This document shows, one piece after another, positions 1 through 9,589 of a stretch of DNA of 64,000 bases. The position numbers and the translations under genes were made by a program. The stretch spans positions 1-64,000 of the forward strand of contig JAVMKI010000048.1 of assembly GCA_031732755.1 (NCBI GenBank), given 5' to 3'. The notes below the pieces were generated by a model. That model made no database searches, was not told the origin of the DNA, and was given only the letters and a program-made list of their open reading frames with translations. Position 1 is the first letter of the stretch. Every line of letters starts with the position of its first letter. This stretch comes from Contendibacter sp031732755. Its GTDB lineage: Bacteria; Pseudomonadota; Gammaproteobacteria; Competibacterales; Competibacteraceae.

Positions 1-153
1 ATTGTACTATAAAAACACCATATAAATCAATAGATTAGTTTTTGTACAGCCTCTGGGTGTTATGCTATAGCGGTCTACAAATTTTAGACCGTTAAACAGA
101 GTAACGATCTATTCAAGGCGCGTCTGGATTATTTATCAATGGATGGGATGGGG

Positions 154-837
154 TCATTCAATCAGTCGATAATAACCGGTCACAATCCCCATGCTGATTC
201 CTTTCTTAACAAGAATGCTCTGCATCGTGGAATTGCCATTAACCGTTGTCATTGTAAGAGTTTTCTCGTTAATCTCAATGGGGATGGAATGGTGGTTTAG
301 TGCTCCTGATTCACAACAGACATCCCCAACCTGAATTCCTTTGTTGCCCGCTACGTATGTAATATTCCCTTGTATTTTTCCCCCTGCGGTTGTCCAATGA
401 ACGCTTTCCTTGCCTTTGCCTTTAATCTGTTCAAAAGCCCGCCTTAATACCCAGGTGGCAAAGATGCCACACCATTGAACCCCACGTCCTCCCGCTTGGG
501 GAACTCGCATATCCTTTACTAAGACGCCCTCTAGATTGGTAACGTGATACTCGATATTTCTGGGAGGTAATATGTAAAGGCGCTTGGTTGGATCTGCCCA
601 AGTACTTGGATTGTATTCTAGAACCGCGTCCGTCATAATCTCTTGCAAATGCTTGCCGCCATATCGAAGATATTTGCCTCTCTCTGTCGTCCATAGGTTA
701 TCGGTGACGGTTCCCCACTGATCATGACAGGTGGGATTTTTCCTTGCATTAGGGTAATCTCGACTAAAATTAGGATCATTGCCTGACTCCGAACGAGCAA
801 TTTGAATAATTGTTTTTCTGAGTTCGCTAATCGCCAT
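154..837 (-). CDS. Putative CHAP/NlpC-like cysteine peptidase
   Basis: A 227-residue protein that I do not recognise with certainty. The middle holds a WCGIFATWV segment, which resembles the cysteine motif of CHAP and NlpC/P60 peptidoglycan amidases. Further on come a GD-V turn and an NHHS segment that could supply the catalytic histidine. No signal peptide or membrane segment is visible. I chose the ATG at 837 (MAISELRK) because an AGGAGG ribosome-binding site lies just upstream; a longer start at 918 has no such site. The gene is clearly richer in A+T than the core genes that follow, which suggests recent transfer. It stands alone, divergent from prlC. A cell-wall hydrolase or secreted toxin is possible, but that is inference from one motif. 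Confidence 0.45.
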   Translation of the reverse strand: MAISELRKTIIQIARSESGNDPNFSRDYPNARKNPTCHDQWGTVTDNLWTTERGKYLRYGGKHLQEIMTDAVLEYNPSTWADPTKRLYILPPRNIEYHVTNLEGVLVKDMRVPQAGGRGVQWCGIFATWVLRRAFEQIKGKGKESVHWTTAGGKIQGNITYVAGNKGIQVGDVCCESGALNHHSIPIEINEKTLTMTTVNGNSTMQSILVKKGISMGIVTGYYRLIE

Positions 838-1184
838 AAATCCTCCTGACCAAGGTTGTCTTGAATTTAAGAGTGGTTGAGAAGCATTGAACAACTCCGC
901 CAATGAGGCAGAGAGCATGCCAATCGGTCATTCACGAACAAGTGTCTGTTTGTTGTGGTTTTTGATCAAGATACCCAGCCGGAGTTTGCAGGGGAAACTT
1001 GTGGGCCGGCCCATTTTGAACCCGCCAAATTGAGCGGGTTTTTTGCATGAATCGGAACGAATCCTCTGTAAGAGATGATGAGCGAACCGAAACAGACGAT
1101 ACAATGCGCAATTTGGGCTGATCGGTCAGCGCCCTTCAGGCGGGCTGAATCTGCTCATGGACAATTCAACCCTGGAATTCTGGC
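838..1184. other. Intergenic region between the CHAP-like gene and prlC
   Basis: This stretch holds the upstream region of the minus-strand peptidase gene and that of prlC. The only structure seen is the terminator at 1019-1044. No tRNA or coding sequence is evident. Confidence 0.5.
1019..1044 (+). terminator. Rho-independent terminator, plus-strand orientation
   Basis: A 7-bp stem (AACCCGC / GCGGGTT) with an 8-base loop is followed by a run of T on the plus strand. No plus-strand gene lies upstream within the window, so it is an orphan. It may have belonged to a gene displaced by the AT-rich segment at the left edge. Confidence 0.6.
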
Positions 1185-3224
1185 ATGACCAATCCGCTGC
1201 TCACCGTCGCCGACCTGCCTTCCTACGCCGCCATTCAGCCGGAACACGTCGAACCGGCCATCGACCGCTTGCTGGCCGAAAATCGCGCCGATCTCGAGCG
1301 GCTGCTGGTGGCGAACAATGTGTACACTTGGGACAACCTGCCACATCCGCTGGAGGAGTTGGAGGATCGGCTGAACAAAGCCTGGTCGCCGATCAACCAC
1401 TTGCACTCGGTTCGCGATTCCGAAGCCTTGCGCGCCGCCTACAACGCTTGCCTGCCCAAGCTCAGCGCCTATTACAGCGAATTGGGCCAGCACGAGGGCC
1501 TGTATCGCGCCTACCGACAGATTGCCGATGGATCGGAGTACGCGCACCTTGATCCGGCGCAGCGCAAGGTCATTGCCGATGCCCTGCGCGATTTCCGCCT
1601 GTCCGGCATCGCTTTGCCGCCGGAACAGCAGACCCGTTACAAGGATATTCAGCGGGAACTGGCGCAACTCAGCGCCAAATTCTCGGAAAACGTGTTGGAT
1701 GCCACCCAGGCATGGACCAAACATCTGACCGACGAAACGCAACTGGCCGGCCTGCCCGAGTCGGCGCGGGCGCTGGCTCGCCAAACCGCGCAACAGCGTG
1801 GGCTGGATGGCTGGCTGTTGACGTTGGAGTTGCCCTCCTACCTGCCGGTCATGAACTATGCCGACGACCGCGACCTGCGGCGGGAGCTGTACAGTGCCTA
1901 TTGCACCCGTGCCTCCGACCAGGGACCGAATGGCGGCCAATGGGACAACGGGCCGGTGATGGAACGGATTCTGGCGCTGCGCCACGAACTGGCCCAGTTA
2001 CTCGGTTTTCACGACTACACTGAATACTCGCTGGCCACCAAGATGGCCGATTCGCCGAACCAAGTGCTGGATTTCCTCACGGATCTCGCCCGCCGCGCCC
2101 GACCCCAGGCGCAACGGGAGCTGGACGAATTGCGAACCTTCGCCCGCGCGCGGTTCGGGGTGGACGATCTGCAAACTTGGGATATCAGCTACTATTCGGA
2201 AAAGCTGCGCCAGCATCGCTATCAACTGTCGCAGGAAGAATTACGGCCCTACTTCCCGCTGCCCCGGGTTCTGACAGGATTGTTCGCGGTGGCGGAACGC
2301 CTGTTCGGCATCGCCATTCATCCGCTGGACGATGTGGAAGTCTGGCATCCCGACGTGCGGGTTTACGAGATTGGCGACGCGGCCGGTCAGCCGCGCGGGC
2401 GGTTCTACCTGGATTTGTACGCGCGTCCCCATAAGCGGGGTGGGGCGTGGATGGACGGTTGCCTGGCGCGACGACGACTGGCCGATACGGTGCGGTTGCC
2501 GGCGGCCTATCTGGTGGGTAATTTCACCCCACCGGTGGGTGCCGATCCGGCTCTGCTGACGCATGGCGAAGTGCTAACGCTGTTCCACGAGTTCGGCCAC
2601 GGTCTGCACCACCTCCTGACCACGGTGGATTATCTGCCAGTGGCCGGCATTCACGGCGTGGAATGGGACGCGGTGGAATTGCCGAGCCAATTTCTGGAAA
2701 ACTGGTGCTGGTCGCGCGAGGCGCTGGACCTGCTGGCGAGTCATTACCAGACCGGCGAGCCGTTGCCGGACGAGCTCTATCAACGCATGTTGGCGGCCAA
2801 GCATTTCCAGGCCGGGATCCTGATGGCGCGGCAACTGGAATTCGGGCTGTTCGACTTCCGGTTGCATCGCGACCATGACCCGGCGCGCGGCGGGTGGGTG
2901 CTGGAGATGCTGGACGAGGTGCGCCGACAGGTGGCGGTCATTATCCCGCCGGCCTGGAACCGCTTCGCTAACGCCTTTACCCACATCTTCGCGGGTGGCT
3001 ACGCGGCGGGTTATTACAGCTACAAATGGGCGGAGGTGCTGTCGGCGGATGCGTTCAGCGCCTTCGAGGAAACCGGGATTTTTAACGCCGCGACCGGCGC
3101 GCGGTTTCGGGAAAACATTCTGGAAGTGGGCGGTTCGCGTCCGGCGCTGGCCAGCTTCGTCGCCTTCCGGGGCCGGGAGCCGAAGATCGAACCACTATTG
3201 CGCTTGAGCGGGATCGTGGCTTGA
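1185..3224 (+). CDS. prlC: Oligopeptidase A (M3 zinc metallopeptidase)
   Basis: A 679-residue cytosolic zinc metallopeptidase of family M3 that degrades short peptides, including cleaved signal peptides. The HEFGH zinc motif is at residues 468-472 (H468, E469, H472). The third zinc ligand should be a glutamate in the ELPSQ segment about 25 residues later. Length and the start MTNPLLTVADLP match gammaproteobacterial oligopeptidase A. The gene is monocistronic and converges on the HAD phosphatase gene 16 bases beyond its stop. The family assignment is firm. Confidence 0.95.
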   Translation: MTNPLLTVADLPSYAAIQPEHVEPAIDRLLAENRADLERLLVANNVYTWDNLPHPLEELEDRLNKAWSPINHLHSVRDSEALRAAYNACLPKLSAYYSELGQHEGLYRAYRQIADGSEYAHLDPAQRKVIADALRDFRLSGIALPPEQQTRYKDIQRELAQLSAKFSENVLDATQAWTKHLTDETQLAGLPESARALARQTAQQRGLDGWLLTLELPSYLPVMNYADDRDLRRELYSAYCTRASDQGPNGGQWDNGPVMERILALRHELAQLLGFHDYTEYSLATKMADSPNQVLDFLTDLARRARPQAQRELDELRTFARARFGVDDLQTWDISYYSEKLRQHRYQLSQEELRPYFPLPRVLTGLFAVAERLFGIAIHPLDDVEVWHPDVRVYEIGDAAGQPRGRFYLDLYARPHKRGGAWMDGCLARRRLADTVRLPAAYLVGNFTPPVGADPALLTHGEVLTLFHEFGHGLHHLLTTVDYLPVAGIHGVEWDAVELPSQFLENWCWSREALDLLASHYQTGEPLPDELYQRMLAAKHFQAGILMARQLEFGLFDFRLHRDHDPARGGWVLEMLDEVRRQVAVIIPPAWNRFANAFTHIFAGGYAAGYYSYKWAEVLSADAFSAFEETGIFNAATGARFRENILEVGGSRPALASFVAFRGREPKIEPLLRLSGIVA

Positions 3225-3240
3225 AATCACGTCCGGTCGA

Positions 3241-3906
3241 TTAACCAACCGCGGGCGCGCTCAGTGCGGGCCGCACATCGATGGCCCGCATTCCGGCGCG
3301 GCGAATCGCTTCCAGCCCGGCGTCGGCGTCCTCGAACGCCTGACAATGCGCGGGCTCCACGCCCAGCCGCCGGGCCGCCTCCAAAAACAAATCCGGCGCC
3401 GGTTTGGGCGGCAAGCCGTCGTCGGCGGTCAGCACCACCGAAAACAGTTCGCGCAGGCCGATGACTCGCAGCGTCCGTTCCACATTGACGCGAGAGCCGC
3501 CCGAAACGACCGCCATCGGCAAAACGCCGTGATACTTTCGCGCCAGCGCCGCCACCGGTTCCAAAGGGCGTACCTGGTCGAGCCGCGCTAGCGCCCGCCG
3601 TTCCTTGTCCACGCAGAACCGTTCGACTTCCAGGGTCTGGTCAAACTCAACGTTGTACTGGGCGACGATCTCGTTGGTGGGCTTGCCGTTGTGCCGGACT
3701 AGGAATTCCAGCGGACAGGTTTGTCCGAACGCCGCGAAAGTTTCCGCCCAAGCCGCATAATGCAGGGGCATGGTATCGGCCAGCGTGCCATCACAATCGA
3801 AAATCAGGCCCTGTACCCAGGAGGGAATCGTCAACGTCGGTTCGGTTTCGAACTGGACTGGGCAAACTGGAATCGGCGGGTCGTTTTTCAACGTCATGTT
3901 TCTCAC
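3241..3906 (-). CDS. HAD-superfamily phosphatase, beta-phosphoglucomutase-like
   Basis: A 221-residue protein with the HAD motif I DCDGTLAD near residues 37-44, motif II in VVSGGSR, motif III lysine in LPPKPAPD and motif IV in FEDADAG. The helical cap between motifs I and II places it in subfamily IA, near YqaB-type fructose-1-phosphate or beta-phosphoglucomutase-like enzymes. The substrate cannot be read from sequence. Like most of this family it should be a soluble magnesium-dependent phosphatase. The first 25 residues before the core domain are poorly conserved-looking, so the start may lie somewhat downstream. The ggt gene lies 24 bases upstream on the same strand, so the two may be co-transcribed. 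Confidence 0.85.
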   Translation of the reverse strand: MRNMTLKNDPPIPVCPVQFETEPTLTIPSWVQGLIFDCDGTLADTMPLHYAAWAETFAAFGQTCPLEFLVRHNGKPTNEIVAQYNVEFDQTLEVERFCVDKERRALARLDQVRPLEPVAALARKYHGVLPMAVVSGGSRVNVERTLRVIGLRELFSVVLTADDGLPPKPAPDLFLEAARRLGVEPAHCQAFEDADAGLEAIRRAGMRAIDVRPALSAPAVG

Positions 3907-3930
3907 CTTGCTGCGCCGGCTGAAGCTGGT

Positions 3931-5451
3931 TCAGCCAACTGTCGCGGCGCAACCGCCGCGCCGCGGATCGCCGGCGCCTTCCCCATTCGCCGCGGCTACG
4001 TGGACGCCACCGAAGTAAAGATCGTGCGTCGGCCAGTGGTTGACTGGCCACCGCTCGGTCAGGGCCGCCAGCGCCATGTCGGCAAAGCCGGGCTCGACTT
4101 GGGTGCGCTGACCGTCCCAGTGCAGGCGCGGCGCTTCGACCGCGTCTTGGGGCTTCATGCCAAAATCCACTGTATTGACGATCACTTGCAGCAGAGCGGT
4201 GCGGATGCGCTTGCTGCCGCCGCTGCCCAGCGCCAATCTCGCCGAATCGCCGGTTAACAGCAGCGACGGCGCCATCATCGAGGCCACCCGCAGCCCTGGC
4301 GGGCTGACGTGGAACCCTTCGGGATGCAGGTCGTCCTCGCCCATCATGTTGTTGAGCATGACACCGGTGCCGGGCGCGAAATAGCCGGACCCCTCGCCAT
4401 TGGAAGTGGTCATGCTCGCGGTGTTGCCCTCGGCGTCGCACACGCTGACGTGAGTGGTGCCGCCAGAAGCGACGCGTACCCGCGCCTGGCTTTCGGCCAA
4501 ACCCGGCTGACCGAGGTCAGTCGGACTCAGATAGCCCTCGGCGCGGCGGCGATCCACTTCCTGCATCACGGCGATCAGCAGCGCCAGATGGGCCGGCGAC
4601 CCGAAGCCAAGCGGAGCGACTTCCCGCGCTTCCAGCAACCGCAACGACAGCGCAATCAGCGAGCCGCCGAACGAGGGCGGCGGATTGGTGAGCAGCCGAC
4701 AACCCCGATAATGGACCGACAGCGGCTCGCGTTCGATCACTTGGCAAGCGGCCAGATCGGTTTCGGTCAGCAGCCCGCCACCCTCAGCCATGTCTTGGGC
4801 GATGCGCCGGGCCAATTCGCCCTGGTAAAACTCCCGTTCGCCCTCGGTGGGCAACGTCTCCAGAAACGCCGCCAGGTCGAGATTGCAATGAACGTCGCCT
4901 TCGCCCAGATAATGGCCGTTTGGTTCGAACAACGCGCGGCCCGTGGCGGTCAGGGTCATGATCGGCGTCAGCAGGTCGAGAAAATAGGCTTGCCGGTGGT
5001 TGATCGTCACGCCCGCGCGCGCCAGGTGAATGGCCGGGGCCAGCACCTCGCGCAAGGGTAGCCGGCCCAGGCGTCGGTGGACGTGCAAATAGCCGCGCAG
5101 CGCGCCGGGCGTCGCCACCGATCCCAGGCCGACGTTGAAAATCTGCTCGCAGGCGGGGAAGCGCACCGTTACCGGCAGAAAGTGCGGCTCCAGTTGGCCG
5201 GCCGGCAGGCCCCGGCCTGGCGTGTCCACGAAGAAATCGAACAGCATGGTCCGGTCCTGGGCGGTGCGCGCCAACAGGAACCCGCCGCCACCCAGACTGG
5301 TCAGCGCTGGTTCGGCCACGGCGGCGGCGAACCCGGCCGCGATTGCGGCGTCGAACGCGTTACCGCCCGCGCGCAGGATATCGCAAGCCGCCTCGGTCAC
5401 CCGCGGATGGCCGCTAGCGACGCTGGCCTTGCCTGGTCTGGAAGCTGTCAT
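3931..5451 (-). CDS. Gamma-glutamyltransferase family protein
   Basis: A 506-residue member of the Ntn-hydrolase family that cleaves gamma-glutamyl bonds, as in glutathione breakdown. Such proteins are made as a precursor that self-cleaves before a catalytic threonine. Here the expected cleavage site is within GGTTHVSV, and the oxyanion/substrate region LGSGGSKRIRTALLQ follows. No secretory signal is visible at the N-terminus, whereas classical Ggt is periplasmic, so a cytosolic or alternative role is possible. The C-terminus is shortened compared with the longest family members. The gene is followed by the HAD phosphatase gene and preceded by rhlB, all on the minus strand. Confidence 0.85.
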   Translation of the reverse strand: MTASRPGKASVASGHPRVTEAACDILRAGGNAFDAAIAAGFAAAVAEPALTSLGGGGFLLARTAQDRTMLFDFFVDTPGRGLPAGQLEPHFLPVTVRFPACEQIFNVGLGSVATPGALRGYLHVHRRLGRLPLREVLAPAIHLARAGVTINHRQAYFLDLLTPIMTLTATGRALFEPNGHYLGEGDVHCNLDLAAFLETLPTEGEREFYQGELARRIAQDMAEGGGLLTETDLAACQVIEREPLSVHYRGCRLLTNPPPSFGGSLIALSLRLLEAREVAPLGFGSPAHLALLIAVMQEVDRRRAEGYLSPTDLGQPGLAESQARVRVASGGTTHVSVCDAEGNTASMTTSNGEGSGYFAPGTGVMLNNMMGEDDLHPEGFHVSPPGLRVASMMAPSLLLTGDSARLALGSGGSKRIRTALLQVIVNTVDFGMKPQDAVEAPRLHWDGQRTQVEPGFADMALAALTERWPVNHWPTHDLYFGGVHVAAANGEGAGDPRRGGCAATVG

Positions 5452-5474
5452 CGCACGCTGTCCCTGGCTGTCGC

Positions 5475-6743
5475 TCAGGCCCGGTGCGGCGTTCGCCGGT
5501 GCGGCGCGCGACCGCGACCGCGTTCTCCACCCGCCAGCGGTGGCCGATGCCGCTCCATCCGCCGAGGCGGTTTGTACTCGATCAGCAAGTCCTCGGTGAT
5601 CGGCAGGACCGGAATCTTCTGGCCGATGAAATCTTCGATCTCCGGCAGCGAGTAAACGTATTGCTCGCAGGCGAAACTGATGGCGTCGCCGCTGGCGCCG
5701 ATGCGGGCGGTGCGGCCGATGCGGTGCACGTAGTCCTCCCGATCCTGCGGCAGGTCGAAGTTGATGACGTGGGTGACATCCGGAATGTGCAAGCCGCGCG
5801 CCGCCACGTCGGTCGCCACCAGGATCGGCAAATCGCCACGCTGGAAGGCTTCCAGCAGTTTCAGCCGCTTGTGCTGGGGAATGTCGCCCGACAGCACGCC
5901 GGCCTCGTGGCCGTTACCCAACAGATAGCCGGTGACCCGATCCGCCGCTTTCTTGGTGTTGACGAAGATCATGATGCGTTTGGGTTCCTGCTGGCGCAGC
6001 ACCCCCAGCAGCAGCGCGATCTTGTCATGAGCGGAGACGTGGTACAGCGTCTGGCGCACCTTGTCGGCGGTCACGTGCTCGGCTTCGATCCGGATCACCT
6101 GGGGATTGTTCATGTGCTCGTAGGCCAATTCCATGACCCGGTTGCTCAAGGTGGCCGAGAACAGCATGTTGATGCGCTGGTCGGGCGCGGGCATCTTGCG
6201 CAGCAGATAGCGGATATCGGCGATGAAACCGAGATCGAACATGCGGTCGGCTTCATCCAGCACGACCACTTCGATATGGTCGAGCCTGTAGACGCCCTGT
6301 TTGTAGTAGTCGATGAGGCGGCCTGGAGTGCCGATCAGCACGTCCACCCCGGCTTCGAGCTGGCGGCGCTGGGCGTCGTAGCCGGCGCCGCCGAACACGA
6401 CGACGAATTTGAGGCCGGTATAACGGCCAAGCAGCTCGGCGTCGCGGTGGATTTGCACCGCCAGTTCGCGGGTCGGCGCGATGACGACGGCCCAGGGACC
6501 GACCGCGTCCTCGGCGACCGGGGTTTCCATCAGGCGATGCAAGGTGGCGAGCAGAAAAGCGGCGGTTTTGCCGGTGCCGGTCTGAGCCTGACCAGCGATG
6601 TCCTGGCCTTTGAGCGCCAGCGGCAGGGTAGCGGCCTGAATCGGCGTGCAATAGACAAAGCCGGCGTCCTCCACGCTTTCCCGCAGCGAATCGGTCAGGC
6701 CGAGCGAGGAAAACGGGACATGGGTCAGATGGTCGGTTTGCAT
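5475..6743 (-). CDS. rhlB: ATP-dependent RNA helicase RhlB
   Basis: A 422-residue DEAD-box helicase. It shows the Q motif with FSSLGL, Walker A AQTGTGKT, PTRELAVQI, the DEAD box VVLDEADRMFD, SAT, and the C-terminal HRIGRTAR. Sequence features such as FDLGFIADIRYLLRKMP and a short basic arginine-rich tail match RhlB, which unwinds RNA for the degradosome in enterobacteria. I chose the ATG at 6743 (MQTDHLTH), which aligns with the E. coli start; an upstream start at 6791 is possible. It is divergent from trxA-rho, the same arrangement as in E. coli, which supports the assignment. Confidence 0.93.
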   Translation of the reverse strand: MQTDHLTHVPFSSLGLTDSLRESVEDAGFVYCTPIQAATLPLALKGQDIAGQAQTGTGKTAAFLLATLHRLMETPVAEDAVGPWAVVIAPTRELAVQIHRDAELLGRYTGLKFVVVFGGAGYDAQRRQLEAGVDVLIGTPGRLIDYYKQGVYRLDHIEVVVLDEADRMFDLGFIADIRYLLRKMPAPDQRINMLFSATLSNRVMELAYEHMNNPQVIRIEAEHVTADKVRQTLYHVSAHDKIALLLGVLRQQEPKRIMIFVNTKKAADRVTGYLLGNGHEAGVLSGDIPQHKRLKLLEAFQRGDLPILVATDVAARGLHIPDVTHVINFDLPQDREDYVHRIGRTARIGASGDAISFACEQYVYSLPEIEDFIGQKIPVLPITEDLLIEYKPPRRMERHRPPLAGGERGRGRAPHRRTPHRA

Positions 6744-7005
6744 GAGTGAGCGATGATCCCGAGTGAGCAGGGTATGGGGGGGCTTGCGCAAAGGCCCGGT
6801 TTGGGCTGAAATGAACTGAAAGAAATTTGTGCCCCGATGGATTATTTTGCCACAATATCCATCGTCGAACGCCGCGCGCTGCTGATTTTCGCGGCCGCTT
6901 CCCGATGGTCATTCCGTCATTAGGCTTGGCCAACTCCGTGTTTCCCGATGTATTCCTGGTTGGCGAACCCCGTTTCCCGCTATGCCAAAATGGAGAATCT
7001 AATCC

Positions 7006-7335
7006 GTGAGTGAACGAATTGTACACGTCACCGACGACACCTTTGAGACCGAGGTACTTAAGGCCGAGCAGCCGGTGTTGGTCGACTACTGGGCTGAATG
7101 GTGCGGCCCCTGCCGGATGATCGCACCGATTCTAGACGATGTCGCCGCCGACTACGCGGGGCGCGTCAAGATTTGCAAGCTGAACGTGGACGAAAATCAG
7201 GCCACGCCGCCCAAGTACGGCATTCGCGGCATCCCCACCCTGATGCTGTTTCGCAACGGCAATGTCGAGGCCACCAAGGTCGGCGCCCTGTCCAAATCGC
7301 AACTGGTCGCTTTTCTCGACAGCAGCCTGCGTTGA
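7006..7335 (+). CDS. trxA: Thioredoxin 1
   Basis: A 109-residue cytosolic thioredoxin with the WCGPC redox motif near residues 32-36 and the cis-proline segment GIRGIPTLMLF. It reduces protein disulfides using electrons from thioredoxin reductase. The start codon is GTG. Size and order match the standard rhlB-trxA-rho neighbourhood. It lies about 200 bases upstream of rho on the same strand. Confidence 0.97.
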   Translation: MSERIVHVTDDTFETEVLKAEQPVLVDYWAEWCGPCRMIAPILDDVAADYAGRVKICKLNVDENQATPPKYGIRGIPTLMLFRNGNVEATKVGALSKSQLVAFLDSSLR

Positions 7336-7404
7336 ACCCGGTGAGCGGCGTCCTTTCAGAGTAGACGCCGTTCCGCGACCGTGTTAGCGTAGGCTGCGCA
7401 TCGC

Positions 7405-7500
7405 AACCACTATCCTCCCCTTAATCATTCCTCGCACTGCTCCGCCCTTGTCCGGTTCGGCCTCCAACCCAGGAGCACCCCTTCACTCCTCTCCGCGGAC
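7405..7500 (+). promoter_or_regulatory. C-rich rho leader, possible rut site
   Basis: The untranslated region before rho holds a long C-rich, G-poor pyrimidine stretch between about 7405 and 7500. Rho binds this kind of RNA, and rho is known in E. coli to limit its own expression by termination in its leader. The composition is seen; the autoregulation here is inference. Confidence 0.4.
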
Positions 7501-7540
7501 GCGCGCCCGCCGCGCCCGCCGTCCCGAGCCTGTTGCTTCC

Positions 7541-8797
7541 ATGAATCTGACCGAACTCAAGAAAAAATCCGCCGCCGACCTGATCGCCATCGCGCAGGAG
7601 CTGAAGCTTGAGGGCATGGCGCGCTCCCGCAAGCAGGACGTGATCTTCGCCATCCTCAAGGCGTTGGCCAAAAATGGCGAGGATATTTCCGGCGATGGCG
7701 TGCTGGAGATCCTGCAGGACGGTTTCGGCTTCCTACGCTCCGCCGACAGTTCCTACCTGGCTGGTCCCGACGACATCTACGTCTCGCCCAGCCAAATCCG
7801 CCGCTTCAATCTGCGCACCGGCGACACGGTCAGCGGCAAGATTCGCCCGCCCAAGGAAGGCGAGCGCTATTTCGCCCTGCTCAAGGTCAACGACATCAAT
7901 TTCGAGCCACCGGAAGTCTCCAAGAACAAGGTGCTGTTCGAGAACCTGACGCCGTTGCACGCTAACGAGCGGCTGACCCTGGAGCGCGGCAACGGCAGCA
8001 CCGAGGACATCACGGCGCGGGTGATCGATCTGATCGCGCCCATTGGCAAGGGCCAGCGCGGCCTGATCGTGTCGCCACCCAAGGCCGGCAAGACCATGAT
8101 GTTGCAGAACATCGCCCAGAGCATCGCCGCCAATCATCCCGAGTGCTATCTGATCGTATTGCTGATCGACGAACGGCCGGAGGAGGTGACCGAAATGCAG
8201 CGGTCGGTGCGCGGCGAGGTGATCGCCAGCACCTTCGACGAGCCGGCCACCCGCCACACCCAAGTGGCGGAAATGGTCAGCGACAAGGCCAAGCGGCTGG
8301 TCGAGCACAAGCGCGACGTGGTGATCCTGCTCGATTCGATCACCCGGTTGGCGCGGGCCTACAACACGGTGGTGCCGGCCTCGGGCAAGGTGCTGACTGG
8401 CGGTGTGGATGCCAACGCCCTGCAGAAGCCCAAGCGCTTCTTCGGCGCGGCCCGCAACATCGAGGAAGGCGGGTCGCTGACCATCATCGCCACCACGCTG
8501 ATCGACACCGGTTCGCGCATGGACGATGTGATTTACGAGGAGTTCAAGGGCACCGGCAACATGGAAATCCATCTGGATCGGCGGATTTCCGAGAAGCGGG
8601 TGTTTCCGGCCATCGACATCAATCGTTCCGGCACCCGCCGCGAGGAACTGCTGGCCGATCCGGACGATTTGCAGAAGATGTGGATTCTGCGCAAGCTGCT
8701 ACATCCGATGGACGAGTTGCAGGCCATGGAATTCCTGCTGGAGCGGCTCAAGAACACCCGAACCAACCGGGAATTTTTCGAGTCGATGAAGCGCTGA
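7541..8797 (+). CDS. rho: Transcription termination factor Rho
   Basis: A 418-residue hexameric RNA helicase that terminates transcription. The N-terminal Rho domain begins MNLTELKKKSAADLI, followed by the cold-shock RNA-binding fold (DGFGFLRS). The RecA-type core has Walker A PPKAGKTMM and Walker B VVILLDSITRLARAYN. I chose the ATG at 7541; an open frame runs back to a TTG at 7448, but the extra 31 arginine-rich residues are absent from the family and lie in the C-rich leader. Length equals that of E. coli Rho within one residue. Confidence 0.97.
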   Translation: MNLTELKKKSAADLIAIAQELKLEGMARSRKQDVIFAILKALAKNGEDISGDGVLEILQDGFGFLRSADSSYLAGPDDIYVSPSQIRRFNLRTGDTVSGKIRPPKEGERYFALLKVNDINFEPPEVSKNKVLFENLTPLHANERLTLERGNGSTEDITARVIDLIAPIGKGQRGLIVSPPKAGKTMMLQNIAQSIAANHPECYLIVLLIDERPEEVTEMQRSVRGEVIASTFDEPATRHTQVAEMVSDKAKRLVEHKRDVVILLDSITRLARAYNTVVPASGKVLTGGVDANALQKPKRFFGAARNIEEGGSLTIIATTLIDTGSRMDDVIYEEFKGTGNMEIHLDRRISEKRVFPAIDINRSGTRREELLADPDDLQKMWILRKLLHPMDELQAMEFLLERLKNTRTNREFFESMKR

Positions 8798-8812
8798 AGC
8801 GGTAATCAGGTC

Positions 8813-9340
8813 ATGAATATCCCCTTCCAGACCACTTTTCATTCGTTGTTTCCGCCCCGCCCGGCTCTTCCCGCCTTGCTGGCGCTGCCGTTCGCGCTGA
8901 TTCCCGGCTCGGTGCATTCGACCATTCTGACCACGGCGTTGAATGTCCTGTTCGCTGGTCGAATTCGGCAGGGCGACGAGTTTGAGTTTCTGCGCAACCG
9001 GGTGCTGGCGATCAAGGTGCGCGACGCCAAGGTGGAATACCATTTCCGCTACGCGGGTTCCGCTGGTTTTATCCCGGTTGAAGCGGGGCAAAAACCGGAT
9101 TTGACCATCAGTGGCACGATCTACGATTTCCTGGCGCTGGCCACCCGGCGCGAGGATTCCGACACGCTGTTTTTCAATCGCCAGGTGGTGATGGAAGGCG
9201 ATACCGCCTTGGGGCTGGAATTGAAAAACCTGCTGGATGGCATGGATCCGGAGACGATTGGCAGGCCGTTGCCGTCGTTGTTGCGCGCCGCCAGCGGGCT
9301 GATGGGCGCTTACGAGCGGTTGAGCGGACGCACCGTCTGA
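8813..9340 (+). CDS. ubiT: SCP2-domain ubiquinone biosynthesis accessory factor UbiT
   Basis: A 175-residue protein with an SCP2 sterol-carrier fold covering roughly residues 45-145. It matches UbiT (YhbT), a lipid-binding accessory protein of the oxygen-independent ubiquinone pathway that works with UbiU and UbiV. Those two genes are present about 3 kb away at 12.6-14.5 kb, separated by the pyrophosphatase gene and in opposite orientation. The gene starts 16 bases after rho and could be read through from it. The assignment rests on fold-level resemblance plus the nearby partners. Confidence 0.8.
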   Translation: MNIPFQTTFHSLFPPRPALPALLALPFALIPGSVHSTILTTALNVLFAGRIRQGDEFEFLRNRVLAIKVRDAKVEYHFRYAGSAGFIPVEAGQKPDLTISGTIYDFLALATRREDSDTLFFNRQVVMEGDTALGLELKNLLDGMDPETIGRPLPSLLRAASGLMGAYERLSGRTV

Positions 9341-9433
9341 AACTGGCGAACCGACGAGCCGATGCGGGAACGGTTTCGCGCCGAAGGGATGCGGCGGCTC
9401 CACGCCCAAAGCCAGCGCGCCCGCCGCAAAGAC

Positions 9434-9465
9434 CGCAATCCCGCAATCCCGCAATCCCGCAATCC
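9434..9465. repeat. Four tandem copies of an 8-bp unit
   Basis: The unit CGCAATCC is repeated four times head to tail in the spacer after ubiT. It is a simple tandem repeat with no coding content. Confidence 0.85.
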
Positions 9466-9589
9466 CCCACCCCAGACGCTGCACTCGTGAGCAGGAATGA
9501 GTGACCTGCGTTTCCCCTGTCCCGTTACTGACAATCCTCCCCGCCCACATTGTGACGACCCGTACAGTGGACCGTTACAGTCAAAAAAA

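Noticed and set aside
9434..9465. CRISPR-like repeat
   Set aside because: The units are 8 bp in direct tandem with no spacers, so it is a simple-sequence repeat.
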